A stretch of DNA of 64,000 nt from Oligoflexales bacterium (GCA_023301465.1 JALZUQ010000010.1:1-64000); one strand, 5' to 3'; shown: positions 24,035 through 33,115, counted from the first letter of the stretch. The notes: generated by a model not told the origin, from the letters alone. Numbers and translations are program-made.

Positions 24035-25482
24035 AATTTCTTATATTTACAACCTTATTTTTATCATCAACACTTTTTGGAAACTCCATCGTCAAGATTA
24101 TTTCTACAGCTCAGTCTCCTGACTATAAGTCCCCTTGGAATATGAAGTCGGTTTCGACCCAAGCGTTTAATGGAGTTTTTCTTGGAAACAATAAGATACT
24201 TTCGACTGCTGACCAACTAACATATTACAAAAGAATAGATATCCAGCTTCCACAATCTTCTGTAAAGCTTCCAATAGAAGTAGAAAAAATAGATTATGAG
24301 TTGAATTTAGTGATTTTAACTGCAAGTGATGAAAGAACTAAAAAAGCTCTTTCCACTTTAAAGGCTATTGAGTTTGGACAAGAACCCAAGTTTGGAGAGA
24401 CTTGCCAAGCCCTTGATATTGGCAGCCAACAGCAAGTACAAATCAAAACAGTCCGTTTTAGTCGACCAACTATTATCGCTTCCTCCTACAGTACCTACGG
24501 CTCTATTGGACTCAGATTTGAAACAACCAGCAATCAGCTCGGTGGGGGAGAACCCATTTTATGTCAAAACAAACTATCTGGCATCACTCAAGGATTTTAT
24601 AAAAACGAACTATCTGCCATAAATCTTCCAATCATCAAGTTTTTTGTAAAGGAATACTCAAACAAAGACTATGTTGGAAGTGGTCATCTAGGAATCATTT
24701 TATATAACCTCGTATCACCTCAAAAAAGACTATATTACAAAGCACAATCATTTTCACACGGTGTTGTCGTAGGAAAAGTACACGCACATTCTGATTTCTA
24801 TAATAAGCTCAAACGTGGAGACATAATTTTATCTGTTAATGGAGTCAAAATATCAAACACCGCAAAAATGAAGCATCCCAACTGGTCGCAGGTTCACTTT
24901 AATTATCTCCTATCTCAAAAACCGGCTGGATTTCAAGTTCAACTCAAGGTATGGCGAGATGGCAAAGAGATCAGTGTTGATGGCAAGCTTGTTCAAAAAA
25001 ACTCTAATCGCGGAAAAGTTCTTCGCTACTTTCATGACTATGACCCAACTAGCTGGAAATTAGATCATATTATTTATGGAGGGGTTGTATTTGTAGAGCT
25101 CTCCGTGCCTTATATGTACCAGTACGGAGATCAGTGGAGTAAATTTGGCCCAAGTGAATTTGTCAGGGTCATAAAAAAAGATGACCCTCTCACCGCACCC
25201 ACTGAAGGGCGTTATGTAGTAGCTCAAAAGGTACTACCAACTGACTACACCCAAGGATACGAGCAATTTAGCCCAGCCATCCTCGAAAATGTAAACGGAC
25301 AAAAACCGAAAAATTTAAACCACCTAAGAGAACTCTTATCAAATATCAAAAAAGATTTCACAGAGTTTCAATTTAGCTTTGCAGGAGGAAAAATTATTTT
25401 AAAAAAGTCTGATTTAAAAAATATAAACAAAGTACTTTCAAAAAAATATCAAATTGGACCAAGTGCAAATTTTATAGAATAA
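24031..25482 (+). CDS. Catalytically degenerate HtrA-like paralogue (pseudoprotease)
   Basis: Secreted protein (signal peptide MKFLIFTTLFLSSTLFG) with the same architecture as the gene before it. GVFLGNNKILSTADQL aligns with GFYIGNNHIMTNAHVV of the neighbour, so the catalytic His becomes Asp61. The Asp region reads DYELNLVIL instead of HDNDLALL. The serine motif NPGNSGGPVV is NQLGGGEPIL, so the Ser becomes Gly. All three triad positions therefore appear lost, while PDZ-like segments remain (KRGDIILSVNGVKIS). It probably binds substrate or regulates the active partner rather than cleaving. Coupled to the active gene by ATGA; its 3-prime end overlaps the convergent GT39-like gene by 11 bp. Confidence 0.8.
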   Translation: MKFLIFTTLFLSSTLFGNSIVKIISTAQSPDYKSPWNMKSVSTQAFNGVFLGNNKILSTADQLTYYKRIDIQLPQSSVKLPIEVEKIDYELNLVILTASDERTKKALSTLKAIEFGQEPKFGETCQALDIGSQQQVQIKTVRFSRPTIIASSYSTYGSIGLRFETTSNQLGGGEPILCQNKLSGITQGFYKNELSAINLPIIKFFVKEYSNKDYVGSGHLGIILYNLVSPQKRLYYKAQSFSHGVVVGKVHAHSDFYNKLKRGDIILSVNGVKISNTAKMKHPNWSQVHFNYLLSQKPAGFQVQLKVWRDGKEISVDGKLVQKNSNRGKVLRYFHDYDPTSWKLDHIIYGGVVFVELSVPYMYQYGDQWSKFGPSEFVRVIKKDDPLTAPTEGRYVVAQKVLPTDYTQGYEQFSPAILENVNGQKPKNLNHLRELLSNIKKDFTEFQFSFAGGKIILKKSDLKNINKVLSKKYQIGPSANFIE

Positions 25483-26917
25483 TGGCATGAACTATCACGG
25501 ATTCACGGTCATTGTGTAATGGAATTGCAATATTTTTTTTGCTCTGAATCGATAAATACTTAGATAACCTTGAAGATGAATAGTACTTTCTTTGGCCCAC
25601 TAACATAATGGGGCAACCTTTAAGCTGTTCTAAGACACCTTTATCTCTAAAGTCATAAAACGAAATCTTATGGTCAAAGTTAAATAATTTATGACCGGGA
25701 TAAAGAAGTGACAACTGTGCAGTCCACCACCACCTAAAACTACCCATCATGATTTTTTGATGACAGTTACTTCTGTTTACTTTAACAGTCTTTTTAATTT
25801 CTTGATCAATGATGGGCTTGAGTTTTTTCCAAAGAGTAATCTCACCCATACCGGCAGGACGAGAATTCAAAAACTTAGTAGAGACAAAGTCTGTAACCGT
25901 CACCGAACCGGCTAAGAAAGGGACCAATAAACAAAGGCTACCAAACACCCAGAAATTTATTTTACAGTATTTAGATATGCTCTCGACACGCAACACAATC
26001 AGAGGAAGTGAAAGAATATAACTAACCAGCACCCAATGAGGCAGCACCTCTTTTACAAATGCTAAACACATAAGTAAAACCCATAGTGGTACGCTAAGCC
26101 ATCTTAACAAACTCCCGTATTGGAGCTTACTTCCTTGTAAGCTCACCATGAAAAAAGAAACAAAAATAAACGGACTCACTAATAGCAATTGAGCGAAAAT
26201 GACTCTAAATCCTCGAATCATATCTATATTCATTCCCGAAAAACAGTGTGCTGTTTGAAAAGAAAAGCTTACCCAGTCATTTTGAGAGTTCCACACCCAT
26301 AAAGGTGCACTCACAATACAAGCCACTAAAAAAGCCAAAGCAAATAACCCAGCATGATTTCTCTGATAGCTTTTTACCCAAACGTATACGTATAGAAATG
26401 GCATAATCACAAGAGCATGGTACTTTGAATTAAGAGCCATTCCAGCACACACACCCCAAAATATAAATGCCCATACTGAAGCATCTTTTGAAAACAAAAT
26501 TTTTATACCAATATAAACTGCTAGAACTACCCAAAAAATGAGCCCAATATCTGGCAATAAAAAGACCCCACCCCATGAAAAAATAGGTGCTAATTGAATC
26601 ATCAAAAACATCGCGATATACTGCGATCTACTTAATGATGACTTTTGCGAAAGGTTCTGAGTGATGCAACAAAGGAGAATACTTATCAAAAAATGCAGAA
26701 CAGGCACTAAAGCCCTACTATGGAAACTATAGTCACTTAATAGCAAGCTTCCCAGCTTTCCCACCCACGCTACCATGGGAGGATGATCATAGTAGCTAAG
26801 CATAAGGCTTCTACTCCAGTCCCAGTAATAAGCCTCATCATTTCCAAATGGAACCCAATATGCCCAAAAAAACCTTAGCAACATGAATAAAAATGAAAAT
26901 TGAATAAATTTATACAT
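25472..26917 (-). CDS. Glycosyltransferase, GT39/PMT-like (ArnT-type) integral membrane protein
   Basis: Polytopic membrane enzyme that transfers a sugar from a polyprenyl-phosphate donor. N-terminal FGNDEAYYWDWSRSLMLSYYDHPPMVAW at about residues 23-50 is the catalytic-side motif of the PMT_2/GT39 family (D-E-x-Y-Y-x-x-W, then Y-D-H-P-P). About 9-10 hydrophobic helices follow and a soluble C-terminal domain. The length of 481 aa is typical. The gene starts 23 bp from a divergent PAP2 phosphatase, an association common in lipid A or glycan modification. The acceptor is unknown. Its 3-prime end overlaps the pseudoprotease gene. Confidence 0.85.
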   Translation of the reverse strand: MYKFIQFSFLFMLLRFFWAYWVPFGNDEAYYWDWSRSLMLSYYDHPPMVAWVGKLGSLLLSDYSFHSRALVPVLHFLISILLCCITQNLSQKSSLSRSQYIAMFLMIQLAPIFSWGGVFLLPDIGLIFWVVLAVYIGIKILFSKDASVWAFIFWGVCAGMALNSKYHALVIMPFLYVYVWVKSYQRNHAGLFALAFLVACIVSAPLWVWNSQNDWVSFSFQTAHCFSGMNIDMIRGFRVIFAQLLLVSPFIFVSFFMVSLQGSKLQYGSLLRWLSVPLWVLLMCLAFVKEVLPHWVLVSYILSLPLIVLRVESISKYCKINFWVFGSLCLLVPFLAGSVTVTDFVSTKFLNSRPAGMGEITLWKKLKPIIDQEIKKTVKVNRSNCHQKIMMGSFRWWWTAQLSLLYPGHKLFNFDHKISFYDFRDKGVLEQLKGCPIMLVGQRKYYSSSRLSKYLSIQSKKNIAIPLHNDRESVIVHAIIL

Positions 26918-26940
26918 AAACTCTTCTGATAAAATTTTGC

Positions 26941-27789
26941 ATGAGTTATGCTAACAAAATGAATAACGGCAAACTACCGATTAAAAAGCAAACTATTAAC
27001 ACTGAAACAGCTTTTTTGCTTTTTTCAACATTGTTCTTCGTGTGCTTGGTTGCCGCATCACCTTATGATAAGTCATTGACCCTCGAGTGGATTCAAAACG
27101 CCACACCTTTTATGCAGTGGTGGAGTGAAATTGTTGACCAAGGCGTCTTTATCAATGGTCGCCCGGGGTTAACGGATATCACATGGGTAGCTCTTGCTTG
27201 GAGCTTATATTACTACTTTACAAGCAACAAATACTCCGAAGACTATGCTCTTAGACATAAGCATATTTTTTTCTACAGCAATACTATTTTACTTAGCCTA
27301 GGCTTAACACGTACCTTAAAAATTATATTTGCACGCCCCAGACCTCATGATTGGTTCATTAAAGGAGCCGAAGGTTTTCCAAAATGGTTTGAGTTACATC
27401 ACTTGATGTTACCTTCTGATAAAATAATCACCCTCCATAGCAGCATGCCATCAGGGCACTCCATCTCAGTCATTTGTTTACTTGGGGTGATTCCTTTGCT
27501 TATTAAAAAACCAACATGGCTAAAAGCTCTAGCTTTGATTTCTATCGCAATAGCTGCCTTTTCTGTAGGTTACGGCAGAGTCATTCATAGAGCTCACTGG
27601 GTGACAGATTGCTTATGTTCTGGCCTTTTTGGGGGTTTGCTTACTTGGGCTCATTATAAATTTTTTCAATCTTTAAAGTCTATAAACCACCGAAAATACT
27701 TCATTAATACAATCCTCATCTCTGTTGGGTTAATGTTGATAGGGGTCATGGTTTCAATAGCCTTGCATTATACCCATAAAATATATTAA
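26941..27789 (+). CDS. PAP2-superfamily membrane phosphatase (LpxE/LpxF-like candidate)
   Basis: Integral membrane lipid phosphatase. The three motifs of the family are intact: KIIFARPRPHDW (K-x6-R-P), SMPSGHSIS (P-S-G-H) and YGRVIHRAHWVTD ((S/G)-R-x5-H-x3-D). About six membrane helices surround them. The protein has 282 aa. It is divergent from the GT39-like gene with only 23 bp between the two start codons; an ATG at 26959 would leave 41 bp. Lipid A 1- or 4'-phosphate removal or undecaprenyl-diphosphate recycling are both possible. Confidence 0.83.
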   Translation: MSYANKMNNGKLPIKKQTINTETAFLLFSTLFFVCLVAASPYDKSLTLEWIQNATPFMQWWSEIVDQGVFINGRPGLTDITWVALAWSLYYYFTSNKYSEDYALRHKHIFFYSNTILLSLGLTRTLKIIFARPRPHDWFIKGAEGFPKWFELHHLMLPSDKIITLHSSMPSGHSISVICLLGVIPLLIKKPTWLKALALISIAIAAFSVGYGRVIHRAHWVTDCLCSGLFGGLLTWAHYKFFQSLKSINHRKYFINTILISVGLMLIGVMVSIALHYTHKIY

Positions 27790-27823
27790 GATGTCTTAGA
27801 AAAGCTTAAAAAGGTTTGAGAGA

Positions 27824-28447
27824 TTGCCATATAAAATTAAAATTCTAACAATTACTTTAACTGCACTTGTAGCTACTTCTGCATTCTCAAATAGCAGAGT
27901 GAAAGAGCGATTTGAAGTTGCCGGTATTATTGGCGGCAGCCAAAACAAAACTTCAAAAGGCGTAGCACTGATTAGAGACAAGAAAAAGAACACAACAATT
28001 GTGGTTTCTGTTGGTAAACGCATTAAAGCTTTCAAGGGGCTTAAGCTAAACTCCATTGAAGGAAAAAAAGTCGTTGTCACTTTAAGATCACAAAAGATCC
28101 TACTCGACTGGCACGCTAAACCTAGCTCCAAAAAATTTACAAATTCTAAGTCTATCGCTTACAGAAATAATCAAGCTACAAATAACAGACAACCTTCACC
28201 TGACAAGCCTAAAGACGACTACGGCTTAACTCCAAAGCTTGAACAATACCTAAGGTCTTTAGAAGACGGGACTGCTGAACCTGATGATGAATTAGAGCAA
28301 AAACTTTTAGATGAATGGTTTGAGGTTGACCCCGAACTACTAGAAGATTTTCAACCAGAGAATAATGAATACAGAGAGTACCGTGGCAATAAGTCATCAA
28401 GACAAAAAAAACTCGGTGATTTTAATTCACCGAGCCGAAATCTTTAA
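27824..28447 (+). CDS. Secreted protein with a GspC/PilP-like HR-domain-like stretch
   Basis: TTG start with a GAGAG upstream; a signal peptide is plausible (MPYKIKILTITLTALVATSAFS). Residues about 30-100 (FEVAGIIGGSQNKTSKGVALIRDKKKNTTIVVSVG ... GKKVVVTLRSQKILLDW) have the strand order of the GspC/PulC homology region and PilP pilot proteins: L-x-G-V-I, a basic-residue turn, then V-G-x-x-I. The rest is acidic and low-complexity (DGTAEPDDELEQKLLDEWFEVDPELLEDF). The last 15 codons overlap a minus-strand terminator. No other type II secretion or pilus genes are in the window, so the assignment is tentative. Confidence 0.5.
   Translation: MPYKIKILTITLTALVATSAFSNSRVKERFEVAGIIGGSQNKTSKGVALIRDKKKNTTIVVSVGKRIKAFKGLKLNSIEGKKVVVTLRSQKILLDWHAKPSSKKFTNSKSIAYRNNQATNNRQPSPDKPKDDYGLTPKLEQYLRSLEDGTAEPDDELEQKLLDEWFEVDPELLEDFQPENNEYREYRGNKSSRQKKLGDFNSPSRNL
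28404..28434 (-). terminator. Intrinsic terminator lying inside the end of a convergent gene
   Basis: On the minus strand, CTCGGTGA/TCACCGAG (8-bp stem, 7-nt loop) is followed by eight Ts. It begins 27 nt after the stop of the serine protease gene at 28461-29336, so it ends that transcript. The same bases encode residues near the C-terminus of the plus-strand gene 27824-28447. Confidence 0.85.
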
Positions 28448-28460
28448 TTGATCAAGAATA

Positions 28461-29336
28461 TTACAAGGTAGACTCTTCGTCGATAGTCTTTTGTATCCAA
28501 TCCATATAAGAAAAAACATTTGTGTGAGAAGCGTGTGATATACAATTTGAGCGTGATGCAATTCCAACTTGAACTAGCTTTTTAGCCGCACCCTCTTTTA
28601 CAACTCTAAACATAGGGCCACCAGAATCGCCATTGCATACTGCGTTTCCAAAATACTCAGTTGAAATCTCTTGAGCTTTTTCATGCTCTAAAGATACAAG
28701 TGTTCTAACAAACTTTAGTTGACCACTCACTGGGTTTTCAGGTCTTAATCTTTGACCGGTTATAGGGTCAATTTTTGGACCTTCTTGCAACCCAAAACCT
28801 GCCATATAAACAGTATCAGCTTTTGACAGAATATCACTTGTCGCTAACTCAACAGCTTTATGAGACTCAGGATACCCACCTTTAAAACGAATCAAAGCAA
28901 TATCTTCTACAGGGTCTTGCGTGAGAATATATTTAGGACCAAAAATACCGGGGTCTAACTCAAAGTCTTCGTGTTCATAAATACCTGCTACTTTGCGTAG
29001 TTTGTTTTTGATAACGTCGAGTTTTGTTTTTGTGGACATCTCATAAAAATCATTATGAAAACCAATAAATTTAACATTTGCTCGCTTTGTAACACAATGA
29101 GCAGCTGTTAAAACAAACTCATCATTTACGATGGTGCCAGAGCAGAAAACACGAAGCTTGCTATCAAGCAATGCAACTGTATGCTTAGCAATTAAAGAAT
29201 TTGGCTTTACAAAGTCTCCACCTACGACTTTCACATCAGAGCTCTCTGTTGGAACTCCACAGCTCACCAAACTGAATAAAAGCACACAAGCTATTGCTTT
29301 TAAACCGCTTTGAACGCGACTTTCTACCATCCCCAT
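28461..29336 (-). CDS. Trypsin-like (S1A) serine protease, lipoprotein
   Basis: Signal peptide with lipobox FSLVSCG (Cys26-27 region: ACVLLFSLVSCG) followed by a trypsin domain with KVVGGDF near the usual N-terminal I/V-V-G-G. The triad is intact: His in LTAAHCVT, Asp in DIALIRF, Ser in CNGDSGGPMF. The Cys in AAHC pairs with the usual Cys of SGT (FCSGTIV) as in chymotrypsin-like enzymes. Length 291 aa. This is a secreted, probably membrane-anchored protease, of a kind common in predatory or scavenging deltaproteobacteria. The start ATG is fixed by GGGAGGG upstream. Transcribed alone and ended by the terminator at 28404-28434. Confidence 0.88.
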   Translation of the reverse strand: MGMVESRVQSGLKAIACVLLFSLVSCGVPTESSDVKVVGGDFVKPNSLIAKHTVALLDSKLRVFCSGTIVNDEFVLTAAHCVTKRANVKFIGFHNDFYEMSTKTKLDVIKNKLRKVAGIYEHEDFELDPGIFGPKYILTQDPVEDIALIRFKGGYPESHKAVELATSDILSKADTVYMAGFGLQEGPKIDPITGQRLRPENPVSGQLKFVRTLVSLEHEKAQEISTEYFGNAVCNGDSGGPMFRVVKEGAAKKLVQVGIASRSNCISHASHTNVFSYMDWIQKTIDEESTL

Positions 29337-29355
29337 AAAACCCTCCCCCGAGTTT

Positions 29356-29384
29356 AGATAATTTTTGACTGGCTAGTTAGTCAA
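29356..29384 (-). promoter_or_regulatory. Candidate promoter of the trypsin-like lipoprotein gene
   Basis: On the minus strand, TTGACT (29379-29384) and TTATCT (29356-29361) are 17 bp apart, the correct spacing for a sigma-70 promoter, but the -10 matches only moderately and the start of transcription would nearly touch the Shine-Dalgarno. The -35 is one arm of an inverted repeat TTGACT-ggctagtt-AGTCAA (29365-29384), so it might also be an operator. Confidence 0.35.
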
Positions 29385-29480
29385 TTTGTAACTCTTTGCC
29401 AAAACAATCACAAGCAAATTAAGTATCTTGCCTTAAAAATGTATATTTACTCATCACACTTGATTCAGTACTCTATAGAG

Positions 29481-30563
29481 ATGAATAAAAACAAAACAAA
29501 TAAAACTATTGGAATTCTAACCGGAGGTGGTGACTGCCCCGGATTGAATGCAGCTATCCGTTCACTAGTCAAATGCAGCGAGCAATTAGGCATCCATGTA
29601 AAAGGAGTCAAAAAAAGTTTTAACGGGCTCTGGGATGAAGATGGTGAAATTTTTGACCTAACCTCAAAACAAGTAGACGATATTCAGTTTGATGGTGGAA
29701 CGATTTTACAAACCTGTAACAGTGGAAGCCCATTTCACAAAAACTCAAAACAAGATCAAAACAAAATTATTGAGGCCGTTAAAAACAAACTCAAAAAACA
29801 CAACATCGATGTACTTGTGGTAATTGGTGGCGATGGGACTCAAACGATTGCTGCAGAATTTAATCAAGTTGGTGTTCCTATCGTTGGAATTCCTAAGACT
29901 ATTGATAACGATTTAGAAGCAACCGAACTTACCATTGGTTTTCAAACAGCAGTTCAAATTGCTGCTGATTCTCTTCACAGACTTCAAGCAAGTGCCGAGT
30001 CACATGAAAGAGTGATGATCTTAGAAGTGATGGGAAGAGATTCGGGACATATTGCACTTCATGCAGGAATTGCTGGATACGCACATGGAATTTTAGTTCC
30101 TGAAATTCCATATGATCCTAGTATTGTTGCAAAGATGATTGATGACAGAAGAAAGTCTGGCAAACATTTTAGCACCATCGTTATTGCTGAAGGGGCATTT
30201 GCAAAGGAGCATAAACGCACGATGTTTCAAACCGCTTCAGGAGATAAAGTCCTTAGAGGTGCTTCTCATGAACTTGCTCAACTCCTCCATGAGGAGACAG
30301 GCCTTAAAATGAGGTCGACGATTTTAGGTTATATCCAACGTGGTGGTGCACCTTGCATTCAAGATGCCATACTTGCAAACCGTTATGCGTCTGAAGCAAT
30401 TGAACGCATTGCAGCTGGACGCCACGGGTTTATTGTAAGCATGACTGATGATATGATGCGAGAAATCAGGTTTGATGAAATCAAAGGAAAAAGAAGAAAG
30501 ATCGGCCCAAAAGATCCCTACTTAAAAGTAGCGAGAGCTCATGGAATTTGTTTAGGCGAGTAA
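29481..30563 (+). CDS. pfkA: 6-phosphofructokinase, mixed-type
   Basis: Phosphorylates fructose-6-phosphate in glycolysis. Start ATG 29481 is preferred to 29439 because the product then opens KTIGILTGGGDCPGLNAAIR, as in the family (360 aa). GGDGTQTIAAEF has G at the ATP-type position (GGDG, not GGDD), while PKTIDNDLEATELTIGF has K where the classical ATP enzyme has G. This G/K combination is that of the mixed group of ATP-dependent enzymes such as actinobacterial PFK. MGRDSGHIALHAG and EGAFAKEHKRT support the fold. Donor (ATP or PPi) is thus likely ATP but not certain. Confidence 0.88.
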   Translation: MNKNKTNKTIGILTGGGDCPGLNAAIRSLVKCSEQLGIHVKGVKKSFNGLWDEDGEIFDLTSKQVDDIQFDGGTILQTCNSGSPFHKNSKQDQNKIIEAVKNKLKKHNIDVLVVIGGDGTQTIAAEFNQVGVPIVGIPKTIDNDLEATELTIGFQTAVQIAADSLHRLQASAESHERVMILEVMGRDSGHIALHAGIAGYAHGILVPEIPYDPSIVAKMIDDRRKSGKHFSTIVIAEGAFAKEHKRTMFQTASGDKVLRGASHELAQLLHEETGLKMRSTILGYIQRGGAPCIQDAILANRYASEAIERIAAGRHGFIVSMTDDMMREIRFDEIKGKRRKIGPKDPYLKVARAHGICLGE

Positions 30564-30565
30564 AC

Positions 30566-31999
30566 TTAATTTTTACAGTTATTAGAATCATCAAGGATAT
30601 TTGAAAAATCATAGTTTTGCTTCATGATTTGAACCATAAGTTCTTCTCGGCACTCAGCAAGTTCTGAAAATATAGTACCGTGACCACCAGACTCAACTCG
30701 AAGAAAGTGCTTATCACCGTGAACTCTTGACTGAGCTTCATAATGAGTTTCTGCCCATTCTAGGGTAGTTGCAGGGTCTAGTGTTCCCTGAAAGTAAACT
30801 ACCGGAGATTTTACTGGATAATCTGCAGGTGTGTAAAGTTCATTTCTAACACCACGGTACTCAGTATCACAGCTTCTATCTTCAGGTTGTCTAATAAGTT
30901 GCAATTGGCCATTTAGATCAAAGGTTACATTATCAATTTCAGTGCGAGGTCTTTCTCGACAAGTAATGTGAAAATAAACTAAATCAGCACCAATGACTTC
31001 CACAGGTGGTGGACCTGTATACGACTCTCCAGTAAAGTCCGCTAAACGTTGTTGATACTCAAAACTATTTGTATTGATGTTATCAAGATTTCCTAAATAC
31101 ATAACCTCTTGCATGAGACCAATAATATTGCCTCGCATTCTATTGACAATAATATCTGCTAGTGCTTGTGGATAAAAACGAACTACTTGAATGAGGTTTC
31201 TGGTAGCTGTTGTTAGTAAGTTAAAAATAGGAAAACTCACAATCGTATTCCAAACTTGTTGAAAAAAGTGATAATAACTCTTGGTTGTAAACTCATGAAC
31301 TCCCATAATACCAGAAAGAATCACTGTACTTGGTGGAACCATGTCATATTTTTCAGTAAAGTGACTTAACATTGTTGCGACTTTTGTTCCGTACGAAGAA
31401 CCCACCACAATATATTGATTCAATTTTAATTTTTTAATGACTTGAATAATATCGTGAGCATAGTTTATAGATGACATATCATCTACAAATTCATTAAACG
31501 CTCCATTGTAAACATTACAACCTAAACCTCGTGGATCTAACAAAACTAAATTCGCTGGGAAAAGTTCTTGGTACGACTCAAGAGATACAATTCCATCACC
31601 GCCGGGACCACCCTGAATAAAAATAAATGTTGGAAGCTCAGGATCTTTTTGAATGTGCTGATAATGAAAACGGTAATAGTTTGTATTTGGTTTTTTGGGG
31701 TCGATATCTGCTCTGACAAAATCAACACCAGAGTTATTACAACCTATTTTAGTAGACGGGAAACTTTGATCTGTACCGGTTGCTGGAATATATTGAAGTT
31801 GCTCCTTGTTATTTGAGCCAATGTTTTTTATTTCATCTTTATCACTATCATCAAAAGAAGAGGGTTTATCTGGAATATCAATATCAACAACTGAGTCATC
31901 TCGAATCCCACCTTGTTGCTGAATTGGAATAAGTTCAGGCTGGCACCCCACGGTTGCAAGCGACAAGAGCAATAAAGCCATTTGAATAAGTAATTTCAT
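30566..31999 (-). CDS. Lipoprotein alpha/beta hydrolase, TAP-like peptidase family
   Basis: Probably a serine exopeptidase or esterase anchored in the envelope. Lipobox LATVGC with Cys19. FIQGGPGGDG is the oxyanion-hole loop of prolyl iminopeptidase/TAP relatives (H-G-G-P-G becomes Q-G-G-P-G). DPRGLGCN follows, then the nucleophile VVGSSYGTKVA (G-x-S-x-G). The C-terminal TAP-like portion has VVYFQGTLDPATT (Asp) and ESGGHGTIF (His). The loss of the His in the first G-G-P-G loop is unusual but not catalytic. Length 477 aa. It converges with the pfk gene with only 2 bp between stops. Confidence 0.85.
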   Translation of the reverse strand: MKLLIQMALLLLSLATVGCQPELIPIQQQGGIRDDSVVDIDIPDKPSSFDDSDKDEIKNIGSNNKEQLQYIPATGTDQSFPSTKIGCNNSGVDFVRADIDPKKPNTNYYRFHYQHIQKDPELPTFIFIQGGPGGDGIVSLESYQELFPANLVLLDPRGLGCNVYNGAFNEFVDDMSSINYAHDIIQVIKKLKLNQYIVVGSSYGTKVATMLSHFTEKYDMVPPSTVILSGIMGVHEFTTKSYYHFFQQVWNTIVSFPIFNLLTTATRNLIQVVRFYPQALADIIVNRMRGNIIGLMQEVMYLGNLDNINTNSFEYQQRLADFTGESYTGPPPVEVIGADLVYFHITCRERPRTEIDNVTFDLNGQLQLIRQPEDRSCDTEYRGVRNELYTPADYPVKSPVVYFQGTLDPATTLEWAETHYEAQSRVHGDKHFLRVESGGHGTIFSELAECREELMVQIMKQNYDFSNILDDSNNCKN

Positions 32000-32212
32000 A
32001 CCCTTTATTATCCAAAAGGCATGCCAACAAAGAACCCTACAACTAACTAAAACTATTAATATAAATTATCATGCGAAAAAGGTCTTTTGTCTAAAACCTG
32101 TCAGTTGATAGTGAGTTGACTTAAAAACATAGATTTAAATTAATTATATTAGACTGTTATGATTTTTTGATTATTAAATGCACAATATGTTTAAATATGA
32201 TACAGTTCGCCT

Positions 32213-33115
32213 ATGAAATTTATCTATGCCACCTTACTGTATTTCTTTGTGACATCACTTTGTGTTGCTCAAAAGAAATATGAATACCAACACCCTCAAC
32301 TCCACTTGTATTCATTTGACCTAAATATTCAAGAACCAATACTTGATAAAGCGTTTGATATGGCAAGTAAGCAATCCATTGGAGGGGTTTCAAAAATAAA
32401 GCTCGATGATCATGTGATCTATATCATTGGAGAAAAACATTCAGAGTCAAATAAAAGTGAATCTTATTTTGAAAATATTTTAAACTTTAAAAATATTGTA
32501 GTCATGGAAGAAGGGCAAGGTTTCTCCTGCTCGTGTGAAAAGTGTTCTTCGAGTCTTGGTCTTGAAGATATTCATCTCCATAAAGATTGTTTAAATATCA
32601 TCAATAGAAATATTGCATTTCAAGAAAATGCTTTAGGTAAAGAAGATTTTCCTTTTCCCAGTAAATCCTATTTTGAACAAAATGAAAATTTTAGTTCTTA
32701 TCTTATCGATTATGAAGTTTTTTTAGAACAACCTAAATACTTACTTCGTGAAATAGTTTCTGAACCAAGAAACATTATTTTCATTCAAAACATTGAAACA
32801 ACATTAAAACAAAAAAAAGAAAAGTATATAGTTATTAAAGTCGGTGAGATTCACAGGTCATATATTACGCTTCATTTTTTAGAAAACTACTCAGATGCTA
32901 CCGTAGAGATAAGTTGCACAAAAAAATCAAATGAAATTTTGTATGAACAAGCTCTTCAACAAACTAGTCTTTATAAACTTTCAAGCGATAAAAAAGTAAA
33001 GCACATCGCATATAAAAACGCGATATATTACCTAAGATTAATAAAACGCAACAAGCAATGTGCTAATAAAATTCTCAAACGGCAGTCTTTAGAAAACACA
33101 GTCCAACCCTTGTAA
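32213..33115 (+). CDS. Secreted protein of unknown function with a GE-H motif
   Basis: Not recognised with confidence. A signal peptide (MKFIYATLLYFFVTSLCVAQ) precedes about 280 residues. VIYIIGEKHSESNKSESYF followed by NIVVMEEGQG, and later KYIVIKVGEIHRSYITLHFL, resembles the beta-strand/G-E-x-H pattern of the EreA/ChaN/TraB-like superfamily (two G-E-x-H motifs). A Cys-rich loop CSCEKCSSSLGLEDIHLHKDC (about residues 104-124) could bind metal. The superfamily link is weak inference. Standing alone, no operon; upstream 210 bp are AT-rich with no clear promoter. Confidence 0.6.
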   Translation: MKFIYATLLYFFVTSLCVAQKKYEYQHPQLHLYSFDLNIQEPILDKAFDMASKQSIGGVSKIKLDDHVIYIIGEKHSESNKSESYFENILNFKNIVVMEEGQGFSCSCEKCSSSLGLEDIHLHKDCLNIINRNIAFQENALGKEDFPFPSKSYFEQNENFSSYLIDYEVFLEQPKYLLREIVSEPRNIIFIQNIETTLKQKKEKYIVIKVGEIHRSYITLHFLENYSDATVEISCTKKSNEILYEQALQQTSLYKLSSDKKVKHIAYKNAIYYLRLIKRNKQCANKILKRQSLENTVQPL

